NCBI RefSeq assembly: GCF_009749405.1
Contig: NZ_WBIQ01000009.1
Coordinates: 124,001-188,000 of the forward strand
Length of the DNA stretch: 64,000 nt
Source of the DNA: Agromyces lapidis
GTDB taxonomy: Bacteria > Actinomycetota > Actinomycetes > Actinomycetales > Microbacteriaceae
Direction of reading: 5' to 3'
Position 1 is the stretch's first letter, and each line of letters opens with the position of its first letter. A model generated the notes under the pieces. It was not told the origin of the DNA. It searched no databases and saw only the letters and a list, made by a program, of their open reading frames with translations. This document shows, piece after piece, positions 51,605-60,278 of this stretch. The position numbers and the translations under genes were made by a program.

Positions 51605-52807
51605 TTACGGAACGATCCGGTCCTCCCAGACCTGCGGGTAGCCCGGCAGGTCCTCGCCGCCGAACTTCGCGTAGTGGCCGTCGGGCATGTTCTCGTTGAG
51701 GGCGAGGTACTCGTCGACCTCCTCGGCGGTGATCGGCGACTGGGGCAGCACCCACTCGCTCGGCACCTCTTCGCCGGCGAAGATCTTCTGCACGGCGAGG
51801 AGCGGCGTGCGCCACTGGAAGTTCGAGTACACCGGCGCGAGGCCCGTGAGCCCGGTCTCCTTCCACTTGCGGAGGAAGCTCATCTCGTCTTCGCCCGTCA
51901 TGACGGGGTAGTCGACGCCGGCGTCCTCGAACGCCTCGATGGCGGCGACGGCGCCGTCGCCGGCGTCCATCCAGATGCCCTGGACGTCGCCCTTGGCGAG
52001 CTCGTCGGAGATGATCTTCTTGATTTCCGCCGGGTCGGCCCCGGTGAAGTAGTCGACGGCCTCGATGCCGGCCTCGTCGAACAGCTTCTCGGCCGCGGCC
52101 CAGCGCTGTTCGAGCACGTCGACGCCCGGCAGGATGCGCAGCGCCACGACCTTGTCGCCCTCGTCGAGCTCGTCGATGAGGAACTCGGCCGTGTCGATGC
52201 CCCACGCGAATCCGCCGATGGGGTGGATGAACGTGACCGGGCAGTCGGTCTGCACGCCGCGGTCGAACACGATCACCGGCTTGCCGGTGTCGCAGGCGCG
52301 CTCGACGGCCGGCGTCATCGCCGCCGTGGAGTTCGGCGAGATGATGAAGACGTCGCAGCCGCCCTCCTCGATGAAGTAGTCGATGTCGGCGATCTGCGTG
52401 TCATCGGAGTCCTGTGCATCGCGCGTCTCCATCTCGCTGATCACACCGGCCTCCTGCAGCACCTCCAGCTGCTGGTTCATCGTGATCCAGCCGGTCGTGC
52501 GCCAGGGGTTCGAGATCGAGGCGTTGGCGAAGCACGCCTTCTTGGCGCCCTCCGCGGCGAACTCCGAGGTGTCGACCATCTCGGCGTTGATGTGCTGCAG
52601 CCAGGGCTGCCCTTCGGGGCCTTCGGGCACGACGTCGCGCTCGGCGTCCTGCTTGTCGAAGAGCTCCTGGTCGAACCACTCGACCGACTCCTCCGTGGCG
52701 GCGTCCTCCGTCGGAGCGGCCACATTGGGGTCGGTGGTGCAGCCTGCCATCGTCAGCAGCGCGAGGGCGCCGACCATTGCGGATGCCACCGTATACCTGC
52801 GTCGCAT
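51605..52807 (-). CDS. Sugar ABC transporter substrate-binding lipoprotein
   Basis: This 400-residue binding protein has a lipoprotein signal (lipobox MAGC near residue 23) and a type I periplasmic-binding fold: KACFANASISNPWRTTGWITMNQQLEVLQEAG, DVFIISPNSTAAMTPAVERACDTGKPVIVFDRGVQTDCPVTFIHPIGG and MDAGDGAVAAIEAFEDAGVDYPVMTGEDEMSFL. It is extracytoplasmic and serves the RbsC-type permeases upstream. The ATG at 52807 follows GGGAGG. The operon enzymes suggest a non-standard sugar ligand. Confidence 0.9.
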   Translation of the reverse strand: MRRRYTVASAMVGALALLTMAGCTTDPNVAAPTEDAATEESVEWFDQELFDKQDAERDVVPEGPEGQPWLQHINAEMVDTSEFAAEGAKKACFANASISNPWRTTGWITMNQQLEVLQEAGVISEMETRDAQDSDDTQIADIDYFIEEGGCDVFIISPNSTAAMTPAVERACDTGKPVIVFDRGVQTDCPVTFIHPIGGFAWGIDTAEFLIDELDEGDKVVALRILPGVDVLEQRWAAAEKLFDEAGIEAVDYFTGADPAEIKKIISDELAKGDVQGIWMDAGDGAVAAIEAFEDAGVDYPVMTGEDEMSFLRKWKETGLTGLAPVYSNFQWRTPLLAVQKIFAGEEVPSEWVLPQSPITAEEVDEYLALNENMPDGHYAKFGGEDLPGYPQVWEDRIVP

Positions 52808-54000
52808 CACGAACCTCCCTTGGTTTCGTTGTCAGCCCTCGACGTCGAGGGAATGGGTGCAGGGCGAGCGGATGCCTCGGCATCGCGCTCCTCCGCCGGT
52901 GCCGGCGAAGTCTGGGTCGCCGCGTCGGGCGAGGTCTGGGTCGCCGCGTCGGGCGAGGTCTGGCTCGGGGCATCCGATGATGCCTCGATGCCGCGCCCTC
53001 GACGGCGCGAGCGGAACGTCGTCGCCGAGTAGGCGACGGCGAGGATGATGATCGCGCCCTGCACCGCGTCGCGGTACGTCGAGGGCACGCCGGCGAAGTT
53101 CAGCACGGTGAAGAGCGCTTCGAGGGCGAAGGCGCCCGCGGCCGCCGCGACCACCCAGCCGCGGCCGCCGCCGAGCACGACGCCGCCGAGCACGACCGCG
53201 GTGATCGCGATGAACTCGTAGCCGCGCCCGACCGAGGGGTGCACGCCCGCATAGCCGACGAGCAGCACACCCGCGACCGTCGCCGAGAGGGAGGAGATCA
53301 TGAACGTCGACGTCTTCACCCACCAGTTGCGGGTGCCCGAGAAGCGCGCGGTCGTCGGGTTGTCGCCGAGGGCGATGATCGTGCGCCCGAAGGGCCGCTT
53401 CGAGAACCAGATCGCGGCGGCGAGCACCGCGGCGAGCACGACGACCGACCAGGGGAGGATGTCGATGACCGGGATGCCGCGGATGCCGCCGCGGCCGATC
53501 TCGCGGAACCCGTCGGCGGGGTTGCCGGTCGCGGCGCCGCCGGTCCAGTAGAGGGTGCCGCCGAGCAGAGCGAGCATCATGCCGAGGGTGACGATGAAGC
53601 TCGGCACCTTGAGCAGCGTGACGATGAGGCCGTTGACGAGGCCGATGAAGGCGCCGAACGCGAGCATGAGCAGGAGCACGGGCAGCGACTTCGCCTCGTC
53701 CTGGCCGATCAGGTTGCCGGCGATCACGACCTGCGCGGTCACGACCGAGCCCATCGAGAGGTCGAACTCGCCGCCCACGATGACGAAGTACTGGCCGATC
53801 GCCACGATCGCGACGGGGGCGACGCGCTGGATGAACCTGATGAACTGGCCGGGCTCGGCGAACGACGGGTTCAGCACCGCGATGGCGATGAGCAGCACGA
53901 TGAGGAGGAGGAACACGGCGCCGCGGGGGCTCACGAGGGTGCGGCCGAGTCGGGCGAGGCGGGCCCCCGCGCTCGGGCGATCGGATGTCACGGCGCTCAT
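52807..54000 (-). CDS. Ribose-type ABC transporter permease with repetitive tail
   Basis: This 397-residue RbsC-type permease has about eight to ten membrane segments; signatures are IGQYFVIVGGEFDLSMGSVVTAQV, PSFIVTLGMMLALLGGTLYWTGGA and EFIAITAVVLGGVVLGGGRG. The C-terminus is an added hydrophilic tail with two 24-base tandem units (52904-52951) encoding repeated SPDAATQT. The stop overlaps the binding-protein ATG. It is one of two different permeases in this operon, so the transporter is probably heteromeric, as in the ytf galactofuranose system. Confidence 0.92.
   Translation of the reverse strand: MSAVTSDRPSAGARLARLGRTLVSPRGAVFLLLIVLLIAIAVLNPSFAEPGQFIRFIQRVAPVAIVAIGQYFVIVGGEFDLSMGSVVTAQVVIAGNLIGQDEAKSLPVLLLMLAFGAFIGLVNGLIVTLLKVPSFIVTLGMMLALLGGTLYWTGGAATGNPADGFREIGRGGIRGIPVIDILPWSVVVLAAVLAAAIWFSKRPFGRTIIALGDNPTTARFSGTRNWWVKTSTFMISSLSATVAGVLLVGYAGVHPSVGRGYEFIAITAVVLGGVVLGGGRGWVVAAAAGAFALEALFTVLNFAGVPSTYRDAVQGAIIILAVAYSATTFRSRRRGRGIEASSDAPSQTSPDAATQTSPDAATQTSPAPAEERDAEASARPAPIPSTSRADNETKGGS
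52904..52975 (-). repeat. 24-base tandem repeat in permease tail
   Basis: Two near-identical 24-base units (52904-52927 and 52928-52951) and a diverged third (52952-52975) encode an eight-residue repeat, SPDAATQT, in the permease C-terminus. Period 24 keeps the reading frame. Confidence 0.85.
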
Positions 54001-55070
54001 GCCGCGCCTCCCTTCGGTGCGTCGACGGCGGCGGGTTCGGCGGCTGCGGGCGGCTCGGCCCCCGCGGTGAATCTCGGCCGTCGCCGGTCGAGGGAGCGGC
54101 TCGTGTACACGGCGACCGCCGCGACGATGACGACGCCGCGCACGACGTCCTTCAGGAACGGGTTCACTTGCATGACGCTCATCACGTTGTCGACGACCGC
54201 GAAGATCGCGACGCCGCCGATGGTCCCCCAGATCGAGCCGCGGCCGCCCATGAGCAGGGTGCCGCCGAGCACGACCGCGGCGATCGAGAGCAGGTCGTAG
54301 CCGCCCTGGGTGCCGACGACGGGACTGCCGACGCCGAGCCGGCTCGCGAGGAGGAGTCCGGCGAGGGCCGCGGTCACCGAGCACAGCACGTGCGCGACGA
54401 TGAGCGGGCGTGCGGTGCGGATGCCCGAGAGCCGGGCCACCTGCTCGTTGCCGCCGACCGCGAACATGTGGTTGCCGGTGCGGGTGCGGGCGAGGAAGAA
54501 GGCCGCACCGAGCGCGACGGCGAGCATGAGCAGCGTCGACACGGGCACCGGTCCGACGCCGGTGGCGCCGATCAGCTGGAACTCCCACGGCACCTGCCCG
54601 CTCGTGCCCTTGTAGTTCGTGTCGAGGTAGCCCTTGATGATGAGCCCCGTGCCGAGCGTCGCGATGAAGCCGTTCACCTTGAGCTTCGTGACGATGAGCC
54701 CGTTCGTGAGACCGATGAGCGCCGCCACCACGAGCACCACGAGCACCGCGAACGGGATGTTCGCCGGGTTGCCGGCCATGAGGTCGGCCGCGATGAGGCT
54801 CGAGAGGCTCACGACGTAAGGCACCGAGAGGTCGAGCGAGGCGCAGAGGATCACGAGCGTCTGGCCGATGGCGACGAAGCCGAGCACGCTCATGCCGGTG
54901 AGGATGTCGCGGATGTTGCCCGCGCTGAAGAAGTTGCGGCCGACCGAGGCGACGAGGATCGCGCCGATGACGATGACGGCGACGAGGGCGATGCCGACGA
55001 TGAGGCTCGAGTCGAGCCGGCGGCGGGAGCCCGAGCGGCGCGGGGCCCGGGTGGGGGTCGCGGTGCTCAT
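53997..55070 (-). CDS. Ribose-type ABC transporter permease, second subunit
   Basis: This 357-residue RbsC-type permease has the usual hydrophobic segments and motifs FVAIGQTLVILCASLDLSVPYVVSLSSL, VNGFIATLGTGLIIKGYL, AVGGNEQVARLSGIRTARP and SIAAVVLGGTLLMGGRGSIW. Its ATG (55070) overlaps the ATPase stop and its stop overlaps the next permease start, so all three are coupled. The two permeases are clearly different proteins, supporting a heterodimeric channel. Confidence 0.92.
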   Translation of the reverse strand: MSTATPTRAPRRSGSRRRLDSSLIVGIALVAVIVIGAILVASVGRNFFSAGNIRDILTGMSVLGFVAIGQTLVILCASLDLSVPYVVSLSSLIAADLMAGNPANIPFAVLVVLVVAALIGLTNGLIVTKLKVNGFIATLGTGLIIKGYLDTNYKGTSGQVPWEFQLIGATGVGPVPVSTLLMLAVALGAAFFLARTRTGNHMFAVGGNEQVARLSGIRTARPLIVAHVLCSVTAALAGLLLASRLGVGSPVVGTQGGYDLLSIAAVVLGGTLLMGGRGSIWGTIGGVAIFAVVDNVMSVMQVNPFLKDVVRGVVIVAAVAVYTSRSLDRRRPRFTAGAEPPAAAEPAAVDAPKGGAA

Positions 55071-56572
55071 CGCAGCTCCTCTCCCCCGACGCGCAGTGTT
55101 CCGGTGGCGGCCCCGAGGATGGTCGCCTCGTCGCTGCGCGCCGGCAGCTCGGCCGAGGCGCGACCGTCGTGCATGACGATGATGCGGTCGGACATGCCGA
55201 TCACCTCGGGGAGCTCTGACGAGATCATGAGGATGGCGACCCCTTCTTTCGCGAGTCGTCGCATGAGGGTGTAGACGGCGACCTTCGCGCCGACGTCGAT
55301 GCCCCGGGTCGGCTCGTCGAGCAGCACCACGCGGGGCTTCGTGGCGAGCCACTTCGCGAGCACGACCTTCTGCTGGTTGCCGCCCGAGAGGTACTGCACC
55401 TCCTGGTCGAGACCCCGCGAGGCGAGCTCGAGCGAGGAGAGGACCCCCGGCAGTTCGCGCCGGGTGTCGCGGGTGCGCCGGGAGAACACCGAGCGGATGA
55501 CGAGGAGCGCGTTGTCGGTGATCGACTGGTTGAGCGCGAGCCCCTGGGCCTTGCGGTCCTCGGTGATCAGGGCGAGGCCCCGCTTCACCGCCTGCCGGGC
55601 CGAACCGAGTCGCACGGTCTCGCCGTCGAGGCGCATCTCGCCGCGGGTGAACGGCGCGATGCCGAAGACGCCTTCGACGAGTTCGGTGCGGCCCGAGCCC
55701 TGGAGGCCCGCCACACCGACGATCTCGCCCGCGCGGAGCTCGAGGTCGACGCCGTCGACGTAGGCGTTGCCCACCCCGCGCAGCTCGAGCCGGGGCTCGC
55801 CGAGCACCGTGCCCGCCTCGGCCTCGGGGAAGTACGCCGAGATCGGCCGGCCGACCATGCGGCGCACGAGCTCGTCGGTGTCGAGCTCATCAGCCGGACC
55901 GCTCGAGACGAGCGCGCCGTCCTTCAGCACGGTGATCGTGTCGCAGAGGTCGAAGATCTCTTTCAGGCGGTGCGAGACGTAGAGGATCGCGACCCCGCGC
56001 GCCTGCAGCCGTCGCACGATCGTGTAGAGCAGCTCGACCTCGTGGTCGGCGAGGGCGGCGGTCGGCTCGTCCATCTGGATCACGCGGGCGTCGACCGAGA
56101 GCGCCTTCACGATCTCGACGATCTGCTGCTCGGCGACCGTGAGGGTGCGCACCGGGGCATCCGCCTCGATCGAGTCGATGCCGAGCTCGGCGAGCAGCGC
56201 CCGGGTCTCGGCGAGCATCGCCTTCTTGTCGACGAGGCCGCGGCGCTTGGGCTCGCGACCGAGGAAGACGTTCTGCGCGACGGTGCGCTCGGGCAGCAGG
56301 TTGAACTCCTGGAAGACGGTGGCGAGGCCCTGCCGCGCGGCCTGCACCGGGTGGCTGAACTCGACCTCGGTGCCGCCGAGGGTGACCGTGCCGGCGTCGC
56401 GTTCGTACACGCCCGCGAGGATCTTCATGAACGTCGACTTGCCGGCGCCGTTCTCGCCGACGAGGCCGTGCACCTCGCCCGCGCGAAGCGTGAGCCCCAC
56501 GCCGTGCAGCACGGTGACGCCGAAGAACGACTTCTCGAGGCCCTCGGCCACGAGCACCGCTTCGCCGCTCAT
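55067..56572 (-). CDS. Ribose-type ABC transporter double ATP-binding protein
   Basis: This 501-residue ATPase has two cassettes: Walker [10 protein letters not shown] near residue 40, Walker B VIQMDEPTAALADH near 165, then GLQGSGRTE, signature LSGGNQQK and [12 protein letters not shown], with a degenerate second Walker A as is normal. The ATG at 56572 overlaps the oxidoreductase stop (ATGA). It energises the two RbsC-type permeases downstream. Confidence 0.93.
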   Translation of the reverse strand: MSGEAVLVAEGLEKSFFGVTVLHGVGLTLRAGEVHGLVGENGAGKSTFMKILAGVYERDAGTVTLGGTEVEFSHPVQAARQGLATVFQEFNLLPERTVAQNVFLGREPKRRGLVDKKAMLAETRALLAELGIDSIEADAPVRTLTVAEQQIVEIVKALSVDARVIQMDEPTAALADHEVELLYTIVRRLQARGVAILYVSHRLKEIFDLCDTITVLKDGALVSSGPADELDTDELVRRMVGRPISAYFPEAEAGTVLGEPRLELRGVGNAYVDGVDLELRAGEIVGVAGLQGSGRTELVEGVFGIAPFTRGEMRLDGETVRLGSARQAVKRGLALITEDRKAQGLALNQSITDNALLVIRSVFSRRTRDTRRELPGVLSSLELASRGLDQEVQYLSGGNQQKVVLAKWLATKPRVVLLDEPTRGIDVGAKVAVYTLMRRLAKEGVAILMISSELPEVIGMSDRIIVMHDGRASAELPARSDEATILGAATGTLRVGGEELR

Positions 56573-57675
56573 GCGGGCACCTCCACCCAGTCGCGTCGTT
56601 CGGCCGAGGCGAGCACCGCTTCGGTGACCTGCGCGGCGCGCAGCCCGTCGGCGAAGCTCGGAAGCCCGTCGGGCGCGGCACCGTCGATCGCGGCGTAGGC
56701 GTCGGCGACGAAGGCGTTGAACGCGTCCTGATAGCCCATCGGGTGCCCGGCGGGCACGATCGCGAGGCGGGCGGCGTCGGCGCTCAGGCGACTCGCGTCG
56801 CGCTCGATGACGCTGGATGCCCCGGTGCGGCCGAGCCACAGGGTGTCGGGCCGCTCCTGCTCGAAGCGCACGCTCGCGTCGGTGCCGGCGAGCTCGATCG
56901 AGAGGGCGTTCTTGCGGCCCGGGGCGACCTGCGAGACGAGCAGGGTGCCGAGTGCGCCCGAGTCGAGTTCGACGACGAGGGCGACCAGGTCTTCGGTCTC
57001 GATGCCCGAGTGCGTGGCGCGGTCGGCGTAGACGGTGCGGCTCGCGGCGTTCAGCCGCACGATGCGCTCGCCGGCGACGAACTCCACGAGGTCGACGAGG
57101 TGCGAGCCGATGTCGGCGAACGCCCGCGAGGGGCCGCCGACGGCCCGGTCGACCCGCCAGTCGTCGTCGTGCGGAGCGGCGAGCCAGTCTTGCAGGTAGG
57201 CGCCGTGCACGCTGAGCAGGCGCCCGGCCTCGCCGGCGGCGACCCGCGCCCGCGCTTCGCGCGCCATGGGGTGGAAGCGGTAGACGAACGGCACTGCGGC
57301 GACGAGGCCCCGCGCGTCGGCGAGTGCGACGAGGTCGGCTGCGTCGGCCGCGGTGGTGGCGAGCGGCTTCTCGCAGATCACGTGCTTGCCGGCCTCGAGC
57401 GCCGCCCTGGCGAAGCCCGCATGGGTCGCGTTCGGGGTGCAGATATGCACGACCTCGACGGCCGGGTCGGCGAGCATCGCCTCGAGCGACTCGAATGCGG
57501 CGCCCAGCCCGAGTCGCTCGACCGCTGCGGCAGCCCGCTCGGGTGAGGAGGAGGCGGCGCCGACGAGTTCGGCCCGGGCAGCTCTGGCCGCACGCGAGTG
57601 CACGGCGGCCATGAAGCCGCCTCCGACGAAGCCGGCACGTTTCGTGCGGGCTGGGGCGGTGACGTCCGTTGTCAT
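56569..57675 (-). CDS. Gfo/Idh/MocA family oxidoreductase
   Basis: This 368-residue NAD(P)-dependent dehydrogenase has the Rossmann motif GFVGGGFMAAVHSRAA, the catalytic ExPL segment HVICEKPLATT and YRFHPMAREAR with the C-terminal dimer domain. Such enzymes oxidise sugar hydroxyls, often at C-3. It is the first gene of the operon (oxidoreductase, ATPase, two permeases, binding protein, two TIM-barrel enzymes, Dabb). The ATG at 57675 has no clear ribosome binding site, so a leaderless mRNA is possible. Confidence 0.92.
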   Translation of the reverse strand: MTTDVTAPARTKRAGFVGGGFMAAVHSRAARAARAELVGAASSSPERAAAAVERLGLGAAFESLEAMLADPAVEVVHICTPNATHAGFARAALEAGKHVICEKPLATTAADAADLVALADARGLVAAVPFVYRFHPMAREARARVAAGEAGRLLSVHGAYLQDWLAAPHDDDWRVDRAVGGPSRAFADIGSHLVDLVEFVAGERIVRLNAASRTVYADRATHSGIETEDLVALVVELDSGALGTLLVSQVAPGRKNALSIELAGTDASVRFEQERPDTLWLGRTGASSVIERDASRLSADAARLAIVPAGHPMGYQDAFNAFVADAYAAIDGAAPDGLPSFADGLRAAQVTEAVLASAERRDWVEVPA

Positions 57676-57702
57676 GGGGACATGCTGACACATACCCGAC
57701 AG

Positions 57703-57726
57703 CTTTTGCTAGTCCTTCGGCAAAAG
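57703..57726. promoter_or_regulatory. Candidate ROK operator, CTTTTGC-N10-GCAAAAG
   Basis: CTTTTGC (57703-57709) and GCAAAAG (57720-57726) are separated by ten bases in the gap between the divergent oxidoreductase and ROK genes. A similar inverted repeat, ACTTTTG and CAAAAGT, lies at 60117-60143 before the Tat-exported TIM-barrel gene. Confidence 0.55.
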
Positions 57727-57791
57727 TTGTTCGTTCGAGATCATCATGTCGTGTGAGCCATTGGCGAAGTCGGTGTGCTTTACTCAGTGGC

Positions 57792-58979
57792 ATGGTCGAC
57801 ATCAGCCGCGGATCGGCGCTCGGAACCTCGGGGGCGAGCGAGCTGTTCCAGCTGCTGCGCGACGGCGCCCCTCGCACGCGCGCCTCACTCGCCCAATCGA
57901 CGGGCCTCGCCCGCTCGACGATCGCCGCGCGGGTCGACGAGCTCATGCGCCTCGGCCTGGTCTCGCCCGTCGCCGACGCAGCCTCGACCGGCGGCAGGCC
58001 CCCCTCGCAGTTCGCACTGAACCCGGCGGCCCGCATCGTGCTCGCCGCCGACCTCGGCGCCTCGCACGCCACCCTCGCCGTCACCGACCTCGCCGGCACC
58101 GTGCTCGCCGAGCACTCGCAGCGCATGGACATCGCCCAGGGCCCCGAGCCCGTGCTCGGCTGGATGGTCGAGCAGGGACTCGCCCTGATCGAGGGCCTCG
58201 GCCGCGACCGGCACGAGCTCGTCGCGATCGGCATCGGCGTGCCCGGCCCCGTCGAGCACTCGACCGGCCGCCCCGTGAACCCGCCCATCATGCCCGGATG
58301 GGACCGCTTCGACGTGCCCGGCTGGGTGCAGCAGCACCTCGAGGTGCCCGTGCTCGTCGACAACGACGTCAACATCATGGCGCTCGGCGAGCAGGCCATC
58401 GCCTGGCCGCAGACCGAGCACCTGATGTTCGTGAAGGTCGCGACCGGCATCGGCTCGGGCATCATCTCGGGCGGCCTGCTGCAGCGCGGCGCCCAGGGCA
58501 TCGCGGGCGACATCGGGCACATCCGCGTCGCCCGCGGCAGCGAGGTGCCCTGCCACTGCGGCAATCGCGGATGCCTCGAGGCGCTCGCCTCCGGCCCCGC
58601 CATCGCGCGGGCGCTCCGCGAGCAGGGACTCGACGCGGCATCCGGCAGCGACGTCGTCGAGCTCGTCAAGCGCGGCGACATCGACGCGATCCAGGCCGTG
58701 CGTCAGGCCGGCCGCGACATCGGCGAGGTGCTGACCGCCTGCGTGAGTTTCGTGAACCCCTCGGTCATCGCGATCGGCGGCTCCATGGCGCGCGCCGGCG
58801 AGCACCTCATCGCGGGCGTCCGCGAGGTCGTCTACACGCGGTCGATGCCACTCGCGACCGAGCACCTCGCGATCGTGCAGTCGGCCGCGGCCGAGAACGC
58901 GGCCGTGCTGGGCGCGGCCATGCTCGCCATCCACCACGCGCTCTCGCCCGAGGGCATCGACGCGCTCGCCGCGCGCTGA
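57792..58979 (+). CDS. ROK family transcriptional regulator
   Basis: This 395-residue regulator has an N-terminal winged helix (LFQLLRDGAPRTRASLAQSTGLARSTIAARVDELMRLGLVSPV) and a ROK kinase-like domain: DLGASHATLAVTDLAGTVL, GIGVPGPVEHSTGRPVNPPIMPGW and the zinc motif CHCGNRGCLEALASG. It binds a sugar ligand and is divergent from the operon headed by the Gfo/Idh gene. CTTTTG-CAAAAG palindromes occur here and before the 59104-60063 gene, so it probably controls both. Confidence 0.92.
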   Translation: MVDISRGSALGTSGASELFQLLRDGAPRTRASLAQSTGLARSTIAARVDELMRLGLVSPVADAASTGGRPPSQFALNPAARIVLAADLGASHATLAVTDLAGTVLAEHSQRMDIAQGPEPVLGWMVEQGLALIEGLGRDRHELVAIGIGVPGPVEHSTGRPVNPPIMPGWDRFDVPGWVQQHLEVPVLVDNDVNIMALGEQAIAWPQTEHLMFVKVATGIGSGIISGGLLQRGAQGIAGDIGHIRVARGSEVPCHCGNRGCLEALASGPAIARALREQGLDAASGSDVVELVKRGDIDAIQAVRQAGRDIGEVLTACVSFVNPSVIAIGGSMARAGEHLIAGVREVVYTRSMPLATEHLAIVQSAAAENAAVLGAAMLAIHHALSPEGIDALAAR

Positions 58980-58992
58980 GCCGGGGATCTCC

Positions 58993-59010
58993 GGCGGCCT
59001 CACGGCCGCC
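58993..59010. terminator. Short hairpin between convergent genes
   Basis: GGCGGCC (58993-58999) pairs with GGCCGCC (59004-59010) around TCAC, 14 bases after the ROK stop. A GCCGG/CCGGC repeat precedes it. There is no T tract. Confidence 0.4.
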
Positions 59011-59103
59011 TGCGCTCCGCGCCCGGCCGCCGCGGCGTCCCCGCGCGCGATCCAGGCATCCTGAACCGCGCACGGGCGCCCGCTGACCGGTCGCGACGAA
59101 CCT

Positions 59104-60063
59104 TCAGAATCGCAGCTCGCGCAGGTAGTCGTACCCGACCTCGGCGGTCTGCAGCGGCGTGACGTCGGGGGTGTCGTTCTCGACGATGTACTCCTCGACG
59201 GCGTGAGCCCGGAAGATCCGCCCGAAGTCGATCGTGCCGGTGCCGAGGTCGGCCATGTCGCCGCCCACGTGCCGGTCCTTCACGTGGAACTGACGCACGC
59301 GCTGCGGCGCCTGGTCGATCACGTCGATCGCGAACTGCTCGGGATCGGCGGCGCCGTCGCCGCTCTCGATGCCGCCGGTGACGACCCAGTAGAGGTCGGC
59401 CTCGAGGTGCACGAGCGCGGGGTCGAGCCGCTCGGTGAGCACCTGCCACGGCGTGAGCCCGCCGCCGAGGTCGGTCGTGAACTCGTGCGCGTGGTTGTGG
59501 TAGCCGTAGGCGATCCCGTACGACGCGGCGGCCTGCGCCTCGGCGTTCATCGTGTCGGCGAGCTGCTGCCAGTCGGCGAGCGCACCCGAGGCGAAGTACG
59601 GCACGTTGAGGTACCGCTGGCCGAGCGTCGCCGCGTTCTCGAGCTTCTGCTCGAGGGCGGCGGCATCGGACGAGGGGCCGTCGTGCGACGACGTCGCCCG
59701 GATGCCGATCTCGTCGTAGAACGACCGCAGTTGCGCGGCAGTGCGGCCGAAGTACCCGAGCGCCTGCTCGACCCGCGGGTAGCCGAGGTCCGCGATCGCG
59801 CGGAGCGTCGTGTCGTAGTCGCCGGGGCCCCATGGGGCGCCGAGCGCCTCGCGCACCGTCCACAGCTGGAGGCTGATCTTGCCGGGCGGCACCGGCTTCC
59901 ACGGCTTCTTCGCGACGTCCGCCACGGCGGGCGTCGTGCCTGCGGAGAGGGTCGCCGCCGCGGCCGCCGCGCCGAATGCGCCGAGGAGGAGCCCGCGCCG
60001 GCTCACCCCGCGCTCCTGCAGTGATGCGCGAAGCGCGCCCTTCCCATCATGTCCGTAGCACAT
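59104..60063 (-). CDS. Tat-exported TIM-barrel sugar phosphate isomerase/epimerase-like protein
   Basis: This 319-residue protein has a twin-arginine signal (ERGVSRRGLLLGAFGAAAAAATLSAGTTPAVA) near residues 18-50, then an AP-endonuclease-2-type TIM barrel with LQLWTVREALG, YGYHNHAHEFT (His), LEADLYWVVTGG and FHVKDRHVGGD. A cofactor-containing or metal-loaded enzyme folded before export is implied. Secreted members exist among 3-keto-glycoside-related proteins, which fits the operon next door. The ATG at 60063 follows GGAAGGG. Upstream lies the second CTTTTG/CAAAAG inverted repeat, so it may be co-regulated by the ROK protein. Confidence 0.88.
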   Translation of the reverse strand: MCYGHDGKGALRASLQERGVSRRGLLLGAFGAAAAAATLSAGTTPAVADVAKKPWKPVPPGKISLQLWTVREALGAPWGPGDYDTTLRAIADLGYPRVEQALGYFGRTAAQLRSFYDEIGIRATSSHDGPSSDAAALEQKLENAATLGQRYLNVPYFASGALADWQQLADTMNAEAQAAASYGIAYGYHNHAHEFTTDLGGGLTPWQVLTERLDPALVHLEADLYWVVTGGIESGDGAADPEQFAIDVIDQAPQRVRQFHVKDRHVGGDMADLGTGTIDFGRIFRAHAVEEYIVENDTPDVTPLQTAEVGYDYLRELRF

Positions 60064-60116
60064 GCTGTTCCCTTCCCACTCATCGTCGAGAGTTCCGTGC
60101 TCGAACACTGTCGCCT

Positions 60117-60143
60117 ACTTTTGTCGTCGCGTCAATCAAAAGT
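60117..60143 (-). promoter_or_regulatory. Second candidate ROK operator
   Basis: ACTTTTG (60117-60123) and CAAAAGT (60137-60143) are separated by 13 bases. The arms match the 57703-57726 repeat, but the spacing is one base longer. It lies 54 bases before the exported TIM-barrel gene. Confidence 0.5.
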
Positions 60144-60278
60144 CGCTTGCGACGCCCGCAGAAGTCGTGTGAGAGGCATCCGAACGATCGCGCTGCGGAG
60201 CGAAGCGGGCAGGGGCGACCGAGGCGGGACCGGCAGGGCGAGCCCGGGGATGGAGAGACGGAAGGCCGAGCCCGCGGG

